From Xinfangfangia pollutisoli (lineage in GTDB: Bacteria; Pseudomonadota; Alphaproteobacteria; Rhodobacterales; Rhodobacteraceae), in assembly GCF_020179405.1 (NCBI RefSeq), contig NZ_JAICBZ010000002.1, positions 62,001 to 126,000 on the forward strand: a DNA stretch of 64,000 nucleotides, written 5' to 3'. Under the pieces are notes generated by a model. That model searched no databases. It had not been told where the DNA came from and saw nothing but the letters and a program-made list of their open reading frames with translations. The translations under genes and the position numbers were made by a program. Positions 38,481-46,457 of this stretch are shown piece by piece (within the stretch, counting starts at the first letter, position 1; the number at the start of each line of letters is the position of its first letter).

Positions 38481-39245
38481 ATGGCGCTCCCCGAGTTTTC
38501 CATGCGTCAGCTGCTTGAAGCTGGCGTTCACTACGGCCACCAGACCCAGCGCTGGAACCCGCGCATGGGCGAATACATCTATGGCGACCGCAACGGTATC
38601 CATATTGTCGACCTGACGCAGACCGTCCCGCTGCTGGACCAGGCGCTGAAGATCGTGCGCGACACCGTCGCCAAGGGCGGCCGCATCCTGTTCGTCGGCA
38701 CCAAGCGTCAGGCCCAGAAGCCGGTCGCCGAAGCCGCTGAAAAATGCGCGCAATATTACATGAACCACCGCTGGCTGGGCGGCACGCTGACCAACTGGAA
38801 GACCGTTTCCCAGTCGATCCAGCGTCTGAAGCAGATCGACGAAGTTCTGGCGGCGGGCGGCGAAGGCCTGACCAAGAAGGAACGTCTGAACATGGAACGC
38901 GACCAGGCGAAGCTGCAAGCCTCGCTGGGTGGGATCCGTGAAATGGGCGGCCTGCCGGACCTGCTGTTCGTGATCGACGTGGGCAAGGAAGATCTGGCGA
39001 TCCTGGAAGCCAACAAGCTGGGCATCCCGGTTGTGGCCGTGGTCGACACCAACTGCTCGCCCAAGGGCGTGAGCCACATCATCCCGGGCAATGACGACGC
39101 GGCCCGCGCCATTGCGCTGTATTGCGATCTGGTCGCCCGCGCGGCGCTGGACGGCATGTCGGCCCAGATGGGCGCTGCCGGCATCGACCTGGGCGCGCTG
39201 GATGCCCAGCCGGAAGAAGAGGCCGTGGCGGCCGAAGAGGCCTGA
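38481..39245 (+). CDS. rpsB: 30S ribosomal protein S2
   Basis: This is ribosomal protein S2 of the small subunit, 254 residues. The N-terminus [20 protein letters not shown], the [20 protein letters not shown] block, the [10 protein letters not shown] segment and [12 protein letters not shown] are diagnostic. The ATG at 38481 is chosen over a TTG two codons earlier. The acidic, alanine-rich tail is normal for the group. It is followed by tsf after 102 bases, the conserved bacterial order. Confidence 0.97.
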   Translation: MALPEFSMRQLLEAGVHYGHQTQRWNPRMGEYIYGDRNGIHIVDLTQTVPLLDQALKIVRDTVAKGGRILFVGTKRQAQKPVAEAAEKCAQYYMNHRWLGGTLTNWKTVSQSIQRLKQIDEVLAAGGEGLTKKERLNMERDQAKLQASLGGIREMGGLPDLLFVIDVGKEDLAILEANKLGIPVVAVVDTNCSPKGVSHIIPGNDDAARAIALYCDLVARAALDGMSAQMGAAGIDLGALDAQPEEEAVAAEEA

Positions 39246-39300
39246 GGAACAAGGGCAGGGCCGTTCCTCGGCCTGGCCCATCTGTCACAAGCCTGTTGCC

Positions 39301-39321
39301 CGGCGGGGTTAGCCCCCGCCG
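39301..39321 (+). other. intercistronic hairpin between rpsB and tsf
   Basis: CGGCGGGG (39301-39308) and CCCCGCCG (39314-39321) form a perfect 8-bp stem with a 5-base loop. There is no T-run. It lies 14 bases before the tsf ribosome site (GAGGAGAG), where it could stabilise or attenuate the message. Confidence 0.55.
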
Positions 39322-39347
39322 TGGCCGGATGTCCGAGGAGAGATGAA

Positions 39348-40256
39348 ATGACGATCACCGCAGCGATGGTGAAGGAACTGCGCGATTCGACCGGCGCGGG
39401 GATGATGGATGCCAAGAAGGCGCTGACCGAGACCAATGGCGACATGGAAGCCGCCGTTGACTGGCTGCGCACCAAGGGCCTGGCCAAGGCCGCCAAGAAG
39501 GCCGACCGCGTGGCCGCCGAAGGTCTGGTGGGCGTGGCCGTGTCGAATGGCCGCGGCGTTGCGGTCGAGATCAACTCGGAAACCGACTTCGTCGCCAAGA
39601 ATGCCGATTTCCAGGCGCTGGTGCGCGAAGTGGCCAATGTGGCGCTGACCGCGGGCGACGAGATCGAAGTGGTCAAGGCCGCGGCGCTGAACGGCACCAC
39701 GGTTGAAACCGTGATCCAGGAAGCCGTGGCGCGCATTGGCGAGAACATGACCTTCCGCCGCCTGCATGTGCTGGAAGGCGATACGGTCGTATCCTATGTG
39801 CATAACGCCGCGGCCGACGGCATGGGCAAGATCGGCGTGCTGGTCGCGCTGAACGGCGACAAGGCCAAGGCGGCCGAGATCGGCAAGCAATTCGCGATGC
39901 ATATCGCCGCGACCTCGCCGCTGTCGCTGTCGGAAGCCACGCTGGACCCGTCGATCGTCGAGCGCGAGCTGGCGGTGCAGACCGCCAAGGCGCTGGAAGA
40001 AAATGCGACCTCGGCCAAGCCGAAGCCCGAACAGGTGATCCACAACAACATCATCCCGGGCCGGATGAAGAAGTTCCTGGCCGAGAACACCCTGCTGGGC
40101 CAGGCCTTCGTGATCAATCCCGATTTGACGGTCGAACAGGCCGCCAAAGAGGCCGGGGTCGAGATCACCGGCTATGCGCGGATCATGGTCGGAGAAGGCG
40201 TCGAGAAGAAGGAAGAGGATTTCGCCGCCGAAGTGGCGAAGATCGCTCAGGGCTGA
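39348..40256 (+). CDS. tsf: elongation factor Ts
   Basis: EF-Ts is the guanine-nucleotide exchange factor for EF-Tu. The 302-residue protein begins with the UBA-like domain ([21 protein letters not shown]) and has the core motif SETDFVAKN that contacts EF-Tu, followed by the subdomain with HIAA. The ATG at 39348 has a strong GAGGAGAG ribosome site. Two hairpins resembling terminators follow the stop codon. Confidence 0.97.
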   Translation: MTITAAMVKELRDSTGAGMMDAKKALTETNGDMEAAVDWLRTKGLAKAAKKADRVAAEGLVGVAVSNGRGVAVEINSETDFVAKNADFQALVREVANVALTAGDEIEVVKAAALNGTTVETVIQEAVARIGENMTFRRLHVLEGDTVVSYVHNAAADGMGKIGVLVALNGDKAKAAEIGKQFAMHIAATSPLSLSEATLDPSIVERELAVQTAKALEENATSAKPKPEQVIHNNIIPGRMKKFLAENTLLGQAFVINPDLTVEQAAKEAGVEITGYARIMVGEGVEKKEEDFAAEVAKIAQG

Positions 40257-40279
40257 TCCAACCCTTCGGGGTGGGGCAG

Positions 40280-40308
40280 GGGCCGTCCGCATGTCGGGCG
40301 GCCCTTTT
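40280..40308 (+). terminator. first terminator after tsf
   Basis: GGGCCGTCCG (40280-40289) pairs with CGGGCGGCCC (40295-40304), with one G-T wobble and a 5-base loop, followed by TTTT. It lies 24 bases after the tsf stop. Confidence 0.7.
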
Positions 40309-40333
40309 GCGTTCCGGGCACCGCAGAGGCAGT

Positions 40334-40372
40334 AAAAAAGGCGCGGCCTTCCCCAGAAAGGCCGCGCCTTTT
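40334..40372. terminator. second, bidirectional terminator between tsf and luxR-type gene
   Basis: A perfect 15-bp inverted repeat (40336-40350 with 40358-40372, core GGCGCGGCC) has a 7-base loop. It ends in TTTT on the plus strand and in six T's on the minus strand, so it can end both the tsf transcript and the convergent regulator transcript. Confidence 0.8.
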
Positions 40373-40420
40373 CCAGTCCGGCCCTGACCCTTGGGGATGA
40401 GGACAGCCAGGCCGGTCTGT

Positions 40421-40441
40421 CCCGCAGGCATGGCCTGCGGG
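40421..40441. repeat. 9-bp hairpin in the tsf-luxR intergenic region
   Basis: CCCGCAGGC and GCCTGCGGG form a perfect stem with a 3-base loop and no T-run. The rest of the 355-base gap (40257-40611) holds only this and the two terminators; I see no gene there. Confidence 0.45.
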
Positions 40442-40611
40442 CAACGGTCGACCGGGTCGCAGCGCAAGAGGGCGGCCACCCGATCATGAATTCCTTGGGG
40501 AAATGTCACCCGGTTCGGAACAGGCGCACAGTGGCGTATGACGCTGGGTCAAGCGAGTGCGGGAATCCTTACCAACCCTGTGGTTGTGTACTTTTCGGCA
40601 GAACGCCCGGG

Positions 40612-41400
40612 CTAGCGGGCCGCCTGGGCCACCGGCTCGGGCGGGCACTGGAAGATCATGTTCAGCATCGCGCCCTTGGCGACCGCCTGCGCCGTGGTTT
40701 CCACCGCCAGCGCTTCGCGCGCAAGCCGCAGATGCTTTTCCACCATCGCGGCGCTGACACCCATCAGCAGGGCGACATCCTGGGTGGTCTTGCCATCGGC
40801 CACCCATTCCAGCGCCTCGCGCTGGCGCGGCGACAGCGCGCGGGCCCGGGTCAGCTGCGGCAGCTGGCAGATGCGCAGATGCATCATATGGGCGACCGAC
40901 AGAATCTCGTCGGCGTGTTCGGCCCAGATCTCTTCGACGCGGTCATGCATGAGTCCCGGATCGGCGATCAGCGCGATGGCGCCTTTCGACCGCGCCGAGG
41001 CCTCGGGGAAGCTGACCGAGATGCCGGCCAGAACGCCCATCGAGACGTTGAACTTTACGGCCTCGACCTCGTCCGGCGACAGGCGGCCGGCCTCGAACGC
41101 CTCTTTCACCCAGGTCCAGGTGCAGGCGCCGGAATTGCGTTCAGCCCAGCGGAACACCGGCGCCTTGGCATAGAAGCCGCCCTTGAAATAGCGCTGCGCA
41201 TAGTCGTCGTCGCAGGTGGTCAGGATCAGCGCATCATCGGGATCGCCGATGGTGCGGATATGGCGGAACCGGGTAAAGCCATACAGCAGGCGCGCGAAGC
41301 CCAGCGACGCGTAATGCTCGGCCGCCAGCGACCAGGCCTGATCGATCGACTGTGCCTCACCGATCTGGCGAAGACGACTGAGTATGGCAGTTCCACTCAT
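40612..41400 (-). CDS. LuxR-type regulator with a degenerate autoinducer-binding domain
   Basis: This 262-residue transcription factor has an N-terminal autoinducer-binding-like domain (about 20-160) and a C-terminal LuxR helix-turn-helix (SPRQREALEWVADGKTTQDVA, split as SPRQREALEW then VADGKTTQDVALLMG). The domain keeps aromatic positions (Tyr71, Trp95) but reads KAPV (79-82) where AHL receptors have the conserved DPV, so the Asp that hydrogen-bonds the AHL amide is lost. No luxI homologue is nearby, making it a LuxR solo that may sense another ligand. GGAGG sits 8 bases before the ATG. It is divergent from the FAD oxidoreductase gene. Confidence 0.85.
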   Translation of the reverse strand: MSGTAILSRLRQIGEAQSIDQAWSLAAEHYASLGFARLLYGFTRFRHIRTIGDPDDALILTTCDDDYAQRYFKGGFYAKAPVFRWAERNSGACTWTWVKEAFEAGRLSPDEVEAVKFNVSMGVLAGISVSFPEASARSKGAIALIADPGLMHDRVEEIWAEHADEILSVAHMMHLRICQLPQLTRARALSPRQREALEWVADGKTTQDVALLMGVSAAMVEKHLRLAREALAVETTAQAVAKGAMLNMIFQCPPEPVAQAAR

Positions 41401-41508
41401 GCACCAAACCTCCATATGTTGCTGCGGCAATTCTCGCGGCAACCCGTTGTCCTCATCCCCGCTCCGTCATATTCAGACGCATCGGCCCTGTCGAGACTTG
41501 GCAAAAAC

Positions 41509-42681
41509 ATGACGGAAGATGTCATCATCATTGGCGGTGCCGCAATGGGCGCTGCGACGGCCTTCTGGTTGACCAAGATGGCGCCAGGGTTGAAGGTTCT
41601 GGTGGTCGAACGCGACCCCAGCTATGCGCGGGCGGCGACGGCGTTGTCGGTTGCGTCGGTGCGCCAGCAGTTTTCAGACCCGACCAACGTGAAGATTTCA
41701 CGCTTCGGCGTTGATTTCATCCGGAATTTTGCAGAACGCCTGGGGCCTGCGGGCGAGGTGGCCTCGCTGGGGCTGAAAGAGAATGGCTATCTGTTCCTGA
41801 CCACCGATCCGGCGCAGAAGCCGGTGATGGAAGAACTTGCGGCCATGCAGCGCGCCTGCGGGGCCGCGACCGAGGTCTGGACGCCGGCCCAGGTCGGCGC
41901 GCGTTTTCCCTGGATCGAGACGTCGGATCTGGCCGCGGGCAGTTTCGGGCCGCGTGACGAAGGCTGGTTCGACAATATGGGGCTGCTTGCCGGGTTCCGG
42001 AATGCCGCGCGGGCCCAGGGCGCGCGGTTCGAGAAGGCCGAGGCGGTGGGTCTTGCGGTGAATGCCGGCCGGGTGACCGGGGTCGAGATCGCGGGGCGCG
42101 GGCTGGTGTCCTGCGGCGCCGTGGTCAATGCCGCCGGCACGCGCGGCGCCCAGGTGCTGCGTTGGGCCGGGCTGGATCTGCCGGTCGAGCCGCGCAAGCG
42201 CACCGTCTTCGTGATCGACGCGCCGAATGCGCGCCATCCCGACGGACCCTTGCTGATCGACCGGGCCTTCTACATGCGGCCCGAACAGGGCCATTGGATC
42301 ACAGCGACCGTGCCCGATTCGGATTCCGCCTGCGATCCCGATGACTTCGAGCCGGATCTTCATCTGTTCGAAGAGGCAATCTGGGAGCCGCTTTACGCCC
42401 GATGCCCGGGCTTCGACGCGGTCAAGGTCGTGCGGCACTGGGTCGGGCATTACGATTACAACACACTGGATCAGAACGCGATCCTGGGGCCGCATCCGGC
42501 GCTGCCGAACCTGTATCTGCTGAATGGCTTCTCGGGTCATGGCCTGCAGCAATCGCCAGCGCTGGGTCGGGGCACGGCCGAGCATATTCTGAACGGGGGC
42601 TGGCAAAGCCTTGATCTGTCAGAGCTATCCTATGACAGGGTTCAGGCCGGCCGGCCGATTGTGGAACGCGCGATCGTCTAG
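41509..42681 (+). CDS. DadA/sarcosine-oxidase-like FAD-dependent oxidoreductase
   Basis: This 390-residue flavoprotein of the DAO family starts with a Rossmann fold, DVIIIGGAAMGAATAFWL, and ends with LYLLNGFSGHGLQQSPALGR, the typical FAD-contacting C-terminal block. It probably oxidises a secondary amine or amino acid (sarcosine, glycine-betaine-derived or D-amino-acid type) with release of an imine; the substrate cannot be assigned. It is divergent from the LuxR-type gene across 108 bases, so that regulator is a reasonable candidate controller. Confidence 0.87.
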   Translation: MTEDVIIIGGAAMGAATAFWLTKMAPGLKVLVVERDPSYARAATALSVASVRQQFSDPTNVKISRFGVDFIRNFAERLGPAGEVASLGLKENGYLFLTTDPAQKPVMEELAAMQRACGAATEVWTPAQVGARFPWIETSDLAAGSFGPRDEGWFDNMGLLAGFRNAARAQGARFEKAEAVGLAVNAGRVTGVEIAGRGLVSCGAVVNAAGTRGAQVLRWAGLDLPVEPRKRTVFVIDAPNARHPDGPLLIDRAFYMRPEQGHWITATVPDSDSACDPDDFEPDLHLFEEAIWEPLYARCPGFDAVKVVRHWVGHYDYNTLDQNAILGPHPALPNLYLLNGFSGHGLQQSPALGRGTAEHILNGGWQSLDLSELSYDRVQAGRPIVERAIV

Positions 42682-42710
42682 CGCCGCGCGCCCGGTTAAC
42701 GATTTATTTA

Positions 42711-42761
42711 CATAATACTGATTATGCGAAAATTGGATGACCGGATCCTCAGAAGATCCGG
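42711..42761. repeat. AT-rich dyad and GC hairpin after the FAD oxidoreductase gene
   Basis: CATAAT-ACTG-ATTATG (42711-42726) is a perfect inverted repeat in an unusually AT-rich patch. CCGGATC (42741-42747) and GATCCGG (42755-42761) form a second hairpin. The region lies between convergent genes; no clear T-run follows either. The remaining bases to 42883 show nothing I recognise. Confidence 0.4.
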
Positions 42762-42883
42762 CCCCCTGTAAGCTGGCCTGCTTCAAAGGCCGTTGGCAGA
42801 CTTTCCGACTGCCCTGACGGCCTGTCTTTGCGCAATTCTTCCATCATAGCCGCCCAGTGGCGCGCGACGGGTTCGGGATCGGC

Positions 42884-44245
42884 TCAGGCCTGTACCGCCC
42901 GCGGCGGATTGCTGCTGCGCAGCTGCAACCGCGCGCTGGCCAGCGCCAGTTCCTCATTCACCCGACGCAGCACGCCGGTTGCGGTCGGCAGATATTCGAA
43001 CCGACCCTGACGCCCGACCGAGACGATGCCAAACGCCTCCAGCGCCTCCAGCACCGGAGCCGCCGCCTGCGCCTGGCCAAGCGGCGTGAACGGATAGGCC
43101 TGGGGCACCAGATCATGGCCTTCCAGACGCAATCCTTCGATCCCAAGGCCCAGACCGCAGACATGGCGGGCGAAATCGTCATATGCGGCGGCGGGATCGG
43201 GGGGCGTTTCAGGCGGAAGCGTGACTTCGACCGACAGGAATTCGCGCCCTGCCCCAAGGCCTGGATAGATCCGCGAATAGATCGTCGCACGATTCCAGCG
43301 CCCCTGCGGATGGAAGTTCTGCACCACATTGCCCATGGCTGCGGGCAAGCGCTTGGCCGAGACGAAAAGCGTCATCAGATCAAGGCTTTGCAAACCGCTT
43401 TCCGTGCCGAACACCGCCTTGTGACAGGCTGCCAGCGGCATGGCATTGACCACCGCGCAGCCGCGGAAGCTGCGCGACGCCGTTTCCACCTCGAACAGGT
43501 CGCCGATCTTGCGAATCCGGCGGATTTCGGCACCCAGTTCGATGCGCACGCCAGCCGCATCCAGCATGCGCCGCGCCGGATCGAACAGCGCCTCGAATCC
43601 TTCCGAGGGGCGCACCCGCAGGCTGCGTGGCCCGGGCCGGTGCCGGCGCGGCCAGAAGGCCCCCGGCATGGCGGGCTGCCGGGGACAGCCCTGCAGAAAG
43701 CCCAGCCGATGGGCGTAGAATTCCTGATCCACCTCTGCGGGCGGCACATGGTTGATGCGTTCCAGATAGGATTTCAGCCCCGAATCCTCGTAGAAATGCC
43801 GGCCGAGCCTTGCGACGCAGGCGCCTTCCAGCGATCCGTCGCCATGTCGGGTCAGCTTGCTCCACCCCAGGGACAGCTGGGCTGCAAGCCGGTGGAGCCG
43901 GCCGGGCGCCGCCAGATCGGCGGCCCCCAGCGGGAAATCCACCAGACCGGCTTCGGGCGTCAACCGTCGTTCGACCCGACGCACCACCGGGCACAGATCG
44001 CGCAGCCCGGGGAAGATGCGGAAGACCAGCGCATCGTCTTCATAGAAGATGCTGCCCACATCGAATGTATAGGGCCCGATCACCCGCGAGCGATGCGTGC
44101 CGCCAACTTCGCTGGCCGCGTCGATCACCACGATTTCATGCCCGCGCGACGACAGGCCGCGCGCGGCGCCGAGGCCGGCAATACCCGCCCCAAGGATCAG
44201 CACCGGATCGCGCCCGGGTTTCGCTCTAGAAAGACCTGCCGTCAT
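42884..44245 (-). CDS. UDP-galactopyranose-mutase-like FAD-dependent amine oxidase-fold protein
   Basis: This 453-residue flavoprotein starts with the dinucleotide-binding motif VLILGAGIAGLGAARGL, followed by EVGGTHRSRVIGPYTFDVGS, which matches the NAD(P)-binding-8/UDP-galactopyranose-mutase and protoporphyrinogen-oxidase group. Such enzymes include sugar-ring mutases and desaturases. Its place at the left end of the exopolysaccharide locus favours a sugar-related role, but I cannot confirm the mutase's catalytic residues. The ATG at 44245 has GGAG at a good distance. It is transcribed in the same direction as the export operon, but a terminator lies between them. Confidence 0.75.
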   Translation of the reverse strand: MTAGLSRAKPGRDPVLILGAGIAGLGAARGLSSRGHEIVVIDAASEVGGTHRSRVIGPYTFDVGSIFYEDDALVFRIFPGLRDLCPVVRRVERRLTPEAGLVDFPLGAADLAAPGRLHRLAAQLSLGWSKLTRHGDGSLEGACVARLGRHFYEDSGLKSYLERINHVPPAEVDQEFYAHRLGFLQGCPRQPAMPGAFWPRRHRPGPRSLRVRPSEGFEALFDPARRMLDAAGVRIELGAEIRRIRKIGDLFEVETASRSFRGCAVVNAMPLAACHKAVFGTESGLQSLDLMTLFVSAKRLPAAMGNVVQNFHPQGRWNRATIYSRIYPGLGAGREFLSVEVTLPPETPPDPAAAYDDFARHVCGLGLGIEGLRLEGHDLVPQAYPFTPLGQAQAAAPVLEALEAFGIVSVGRQGRFEYLPTATGVLRRVNEELALASARLQLRSSNPPRAVQA

Positions 44246-44419
44246 TTGGCCTCCGCAACGGCCCCCCGCCCGGTCGGAACCGGACGTCCGGTTGAAACAC
44301 CCCGAAATCCTAGGCGCAAATTGGTGACCCAATGGCTAATGCCATCGCGGGCGTCTTCGCTTCGCACCGAAAGATGTGCTGCATTTGAACGATCTTCGCG
44401 CGGGCCTGCGCGCAGACGG

Positions 44420-44446
44420 AAAAGGGCGCGCGGATCCGCGCGCCCT
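44420..44446 (-). terminator. terminator of the YjbH-YjbF-OPX operon
   Basis: A perfect 24-base palindrome (44423-44446, centre GGATCC) lies 27 bases downstream of the OPX gene. Reading leftward it runs into TTTT. Confidence 0.75.
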
Positions 44447-44472
44447 GCCCCGTTCCGGCCGGTTCCCGGCCG

Positions 44473-45837
44473 CTATTGCGCGGCGTTGACCGATGTGGCG
44501 ATCAGCGTGGGGGTGATCTGCTTGATCACGCGGCCCCAGCGCGTCACCGGCTGTTCGGCGATGAAGATCACGTCATTCGGCCGCAGCTCGAATTTCGTGG
44601 CCAGAACCAGATGCGTGGCCTCGCGCGTGTCCAACTGCCAGGCCGTGACCGCCCCGAAGGCCCGCGGATCGTCCGAGCCGCGCAGCACATAGATCTGCGA
44701 CACGTCGCCGGTTTCCGGCCGCACCCCGCCGCCCTCGCCATAAAGCGCGTCCGCCAGCGTCGCGCGCTTGCCGAAGGGCAGCGGATAGCGGCCCTGCTTG
44801 CCCACTTCGCCGGTCAGATAGACATAATCGCGATCGACCGCATCCAGCTGCATCCGGGTCGAGAAATTGCTGCGCTCTTCCTCAAGCGTGCCGCGCCGGA
44901 TCGCGATTTCCGAGGCCAGTTCCTCCAGCGCCGCCTGCCGCGCCGACTGGCGCAGCTCGGCCACCTTGATCTGTTCGGCGAAATAGGCCTGGGCCTGGGT
45001 CAGGTCCGAGCCAAGATCGACAAAGACGCTGTCGCCCGCCACCAGCCGGACCCGCGCCTTGCCCGAGGGGGCATAGACCGATTTCAGCGGGACGGTATAC
45101 AACTCGCCATCGCGGAACAGCCGCACCACGATCGAGCCTTCGTCGTTCGAGTCCACGCCGCCCGCCTGGCTGAGCGCCTCGTCCAGGTAAAGCGGGGTCA
45201 GGCCCACGGGCTGGGTTCCGGGCGCCCGCACCGCCCCGCCGATCGCCACGCGCGACGACACAAATTGCGACACTTCGATCGAGAAGGTCGGCGACATTTG
45301 CCGGTCGACCAGCCGCTGGAACAGCGCGGCTTCGGCCTCGCTCAGCGTCAGACCGCCCACCGACAGCCGGCCGATATCGGGCAGCGAGATCGCGCCGTCA
45401 TCCTGCACCGCATATTCGCCCCGCCGCATCAGCGAGGGGTCCGAGGCGCTGCCGGTGATCACCACGCTGGGCAGCGAAACGGCGATCACGTCACCGCGGC
45501 CGATCCGGTAGGGGCCGGGTTCGGGCGTGGGCGGCAGGCGCTCGACCTCGGCCGAGGCGTCGAAATCCGGGGCCGAGACCGGCTCGGGCAAGGCGCCAAT
45601 GCCGCGCGGGCTGCCATAGCCCGCATTGGCGAAGAAGACCTCGGGCAGGGCCTTGGGTTCATAGGCGCTGCGATTGGCCTGCATCGCGGTTTCGGCGGTG
45701 ATGTCGACCACGCGAACCTTGTCATCCGAGGTGCCGACTTCGGGGCTCGTATAGATCGCACCGCAGCCGGCCAGGGCGAACAGCGCCGCGGCCAGGCCCG
45801 ATCGCGCCGCCGGGCCGTTGACCAGAGACTTCTTCAT
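44473..45837 (-). CDS. outer-membrane polysaccharide export lipoprotein (Wza/OPX family)
   Basis: This 454-residue lipoprotein (lipobox LAGC, Cys25) is an outer-membrane polysaccharide export protein. A Poly_export (PES) domain starts at about 115 with YRIGRGDVIAVSLP, followed by SLBB-type domains around VAIGGAVRAPGTQPV and VYLTGEVGKQGRYPLP. The sequence lacks an obvious amphipathic C-terminal helix of E. coli Wza but ends with hydrophobic IKQITPTLIATSV. Start at 45837 overlaps the stop of the YjbF-like gene (ATGA). With the Wzc-like protein it would form the trans-envelope export channel. Confidence 0.9.
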   Translation of the reverse strand: MKKSLVNGPAARSGLAAALFALAGCGAIYTSPEVGTSDDKVRVVDITAETAMQANRSAYEPKALPEVFFANAGYGSPRGIGALPEPVSAPDFDASAEVERLPPTPEPGPYRIGRGDVIAVSLPSVVITGSASDPSLMRRGEYAVQDDGAISLPDIGRLSVGGLTLSEAEAALFQRLVDRQMSPTFSIEVSQFVSSRVAIGGAVRAPGTQPVGLTPLYLDEALSQAGGVDSNDEGSIVVRLFRDGELYTVPLKSVYAPSGKARVRLVAGDSVFVDLGSDLTQAQAYFAEQIKVAELRQSARQAALEELASEIAIRRGTLEEERSNFSTRMQLDAVDRDYVYLTGEVGKQGRYPLPFGKRATLADALYGEGGGVRPETGDVSQIYVLRGSDDPRAFGAVTAWQLDTREATHLVLATKFELRPNDVIFIAEQPVTRWGRVIKQITPTLIATSVNAAQ

Positions 45838-46457
45838 TCGGTGACCTTTCGCATCGAAATAGAGCCGGTATATGGGCCAAGCCATTGCCGGGACTGAATG
45901 ATCCGGGCTCCCGACTGGGTGACCCAATACAGATTGCTGAAGCTGAATTCGGGGTTGTGGCAGTCTTCCTGCATCAACCGCACCGTGACCTTCGCGCCGC
46001 GTTCATCCAACTCGCGCGGACCGCGCAGGCTGATGTCACAGACAAAGCTGCGGGTGCGGATCTGGTTGTTGCCGTCCAGCATCGAATGGAAGCGTTGCGC
46101 CTGCCCTGCCCGTCCGGCCAGAACCAGCGCCCGGCTGGCCGAGACATCGGCGCTCATCAACTCGTCGCCCATGCCGCGGGCGCCGACCAGAAAGCCGTCC
46201 GCCGTCTGCAACGCCACGCCATCGGCGCTGATCCAGCTTTCCACCCCGGCCCGCCGGGTTTCCAGGAACATCACCGCCAGCGCCTTGCGGTTGAGGATGT
46301 TCACCGACAGGACCGGAGCACCGGCCTGATGCAGCGCCAGAAAGCGCGGGCTGGGCTGGGATTTGTGCAAAAGCCGGTCGAACGGGCTGCCATTGCTGCC
46401 GCAGCCGGCCAGGGCGGCCAGCGCGAGCCCCGCCCCCAGAAGACGCAAGCCCCTCAT
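45834..46457 (-). CDS. YjbF/GfcB-family lipoprotein
   Basis: This 207-residue lipoprotein (lipobox LAGC, Cys19) resembles the YjbF/GfcB family found in group-4 capsule and Yjb exopolysaccharide operons. Family-like blocks are a QTADGFLVGARGMGDELMSA segment and the C-terminal YWVTQSGARIIQSRQWLGP. Its 5' end overlaps the stop of the YjbH gene and its 3' end overlaps the OPX start, each by 4 bases, so all three are translated together. The molecular role of YjbF is not known in detail; it accompanies YjbH in polysaccharide secretion. Confidence 0.85.
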   Translation of the reverse strand: MRGLRLLGAGLALAALAGCGSNGSPFDRLLHKSQPSPRFLALHQAGAPVLSVNILNRKALAVMFLETRRAGVESWISADGVALQTADGFLVGARGMGDELMSADVSASRALVLAGRAGQAQRFHSMLDGNNQIRTRSFVCDISLRGPRELDERGAKVTVRLMQEDCHNPEFSFSNLYWVTQSGARIIQSRQWLGPYTGSISMRKVTE

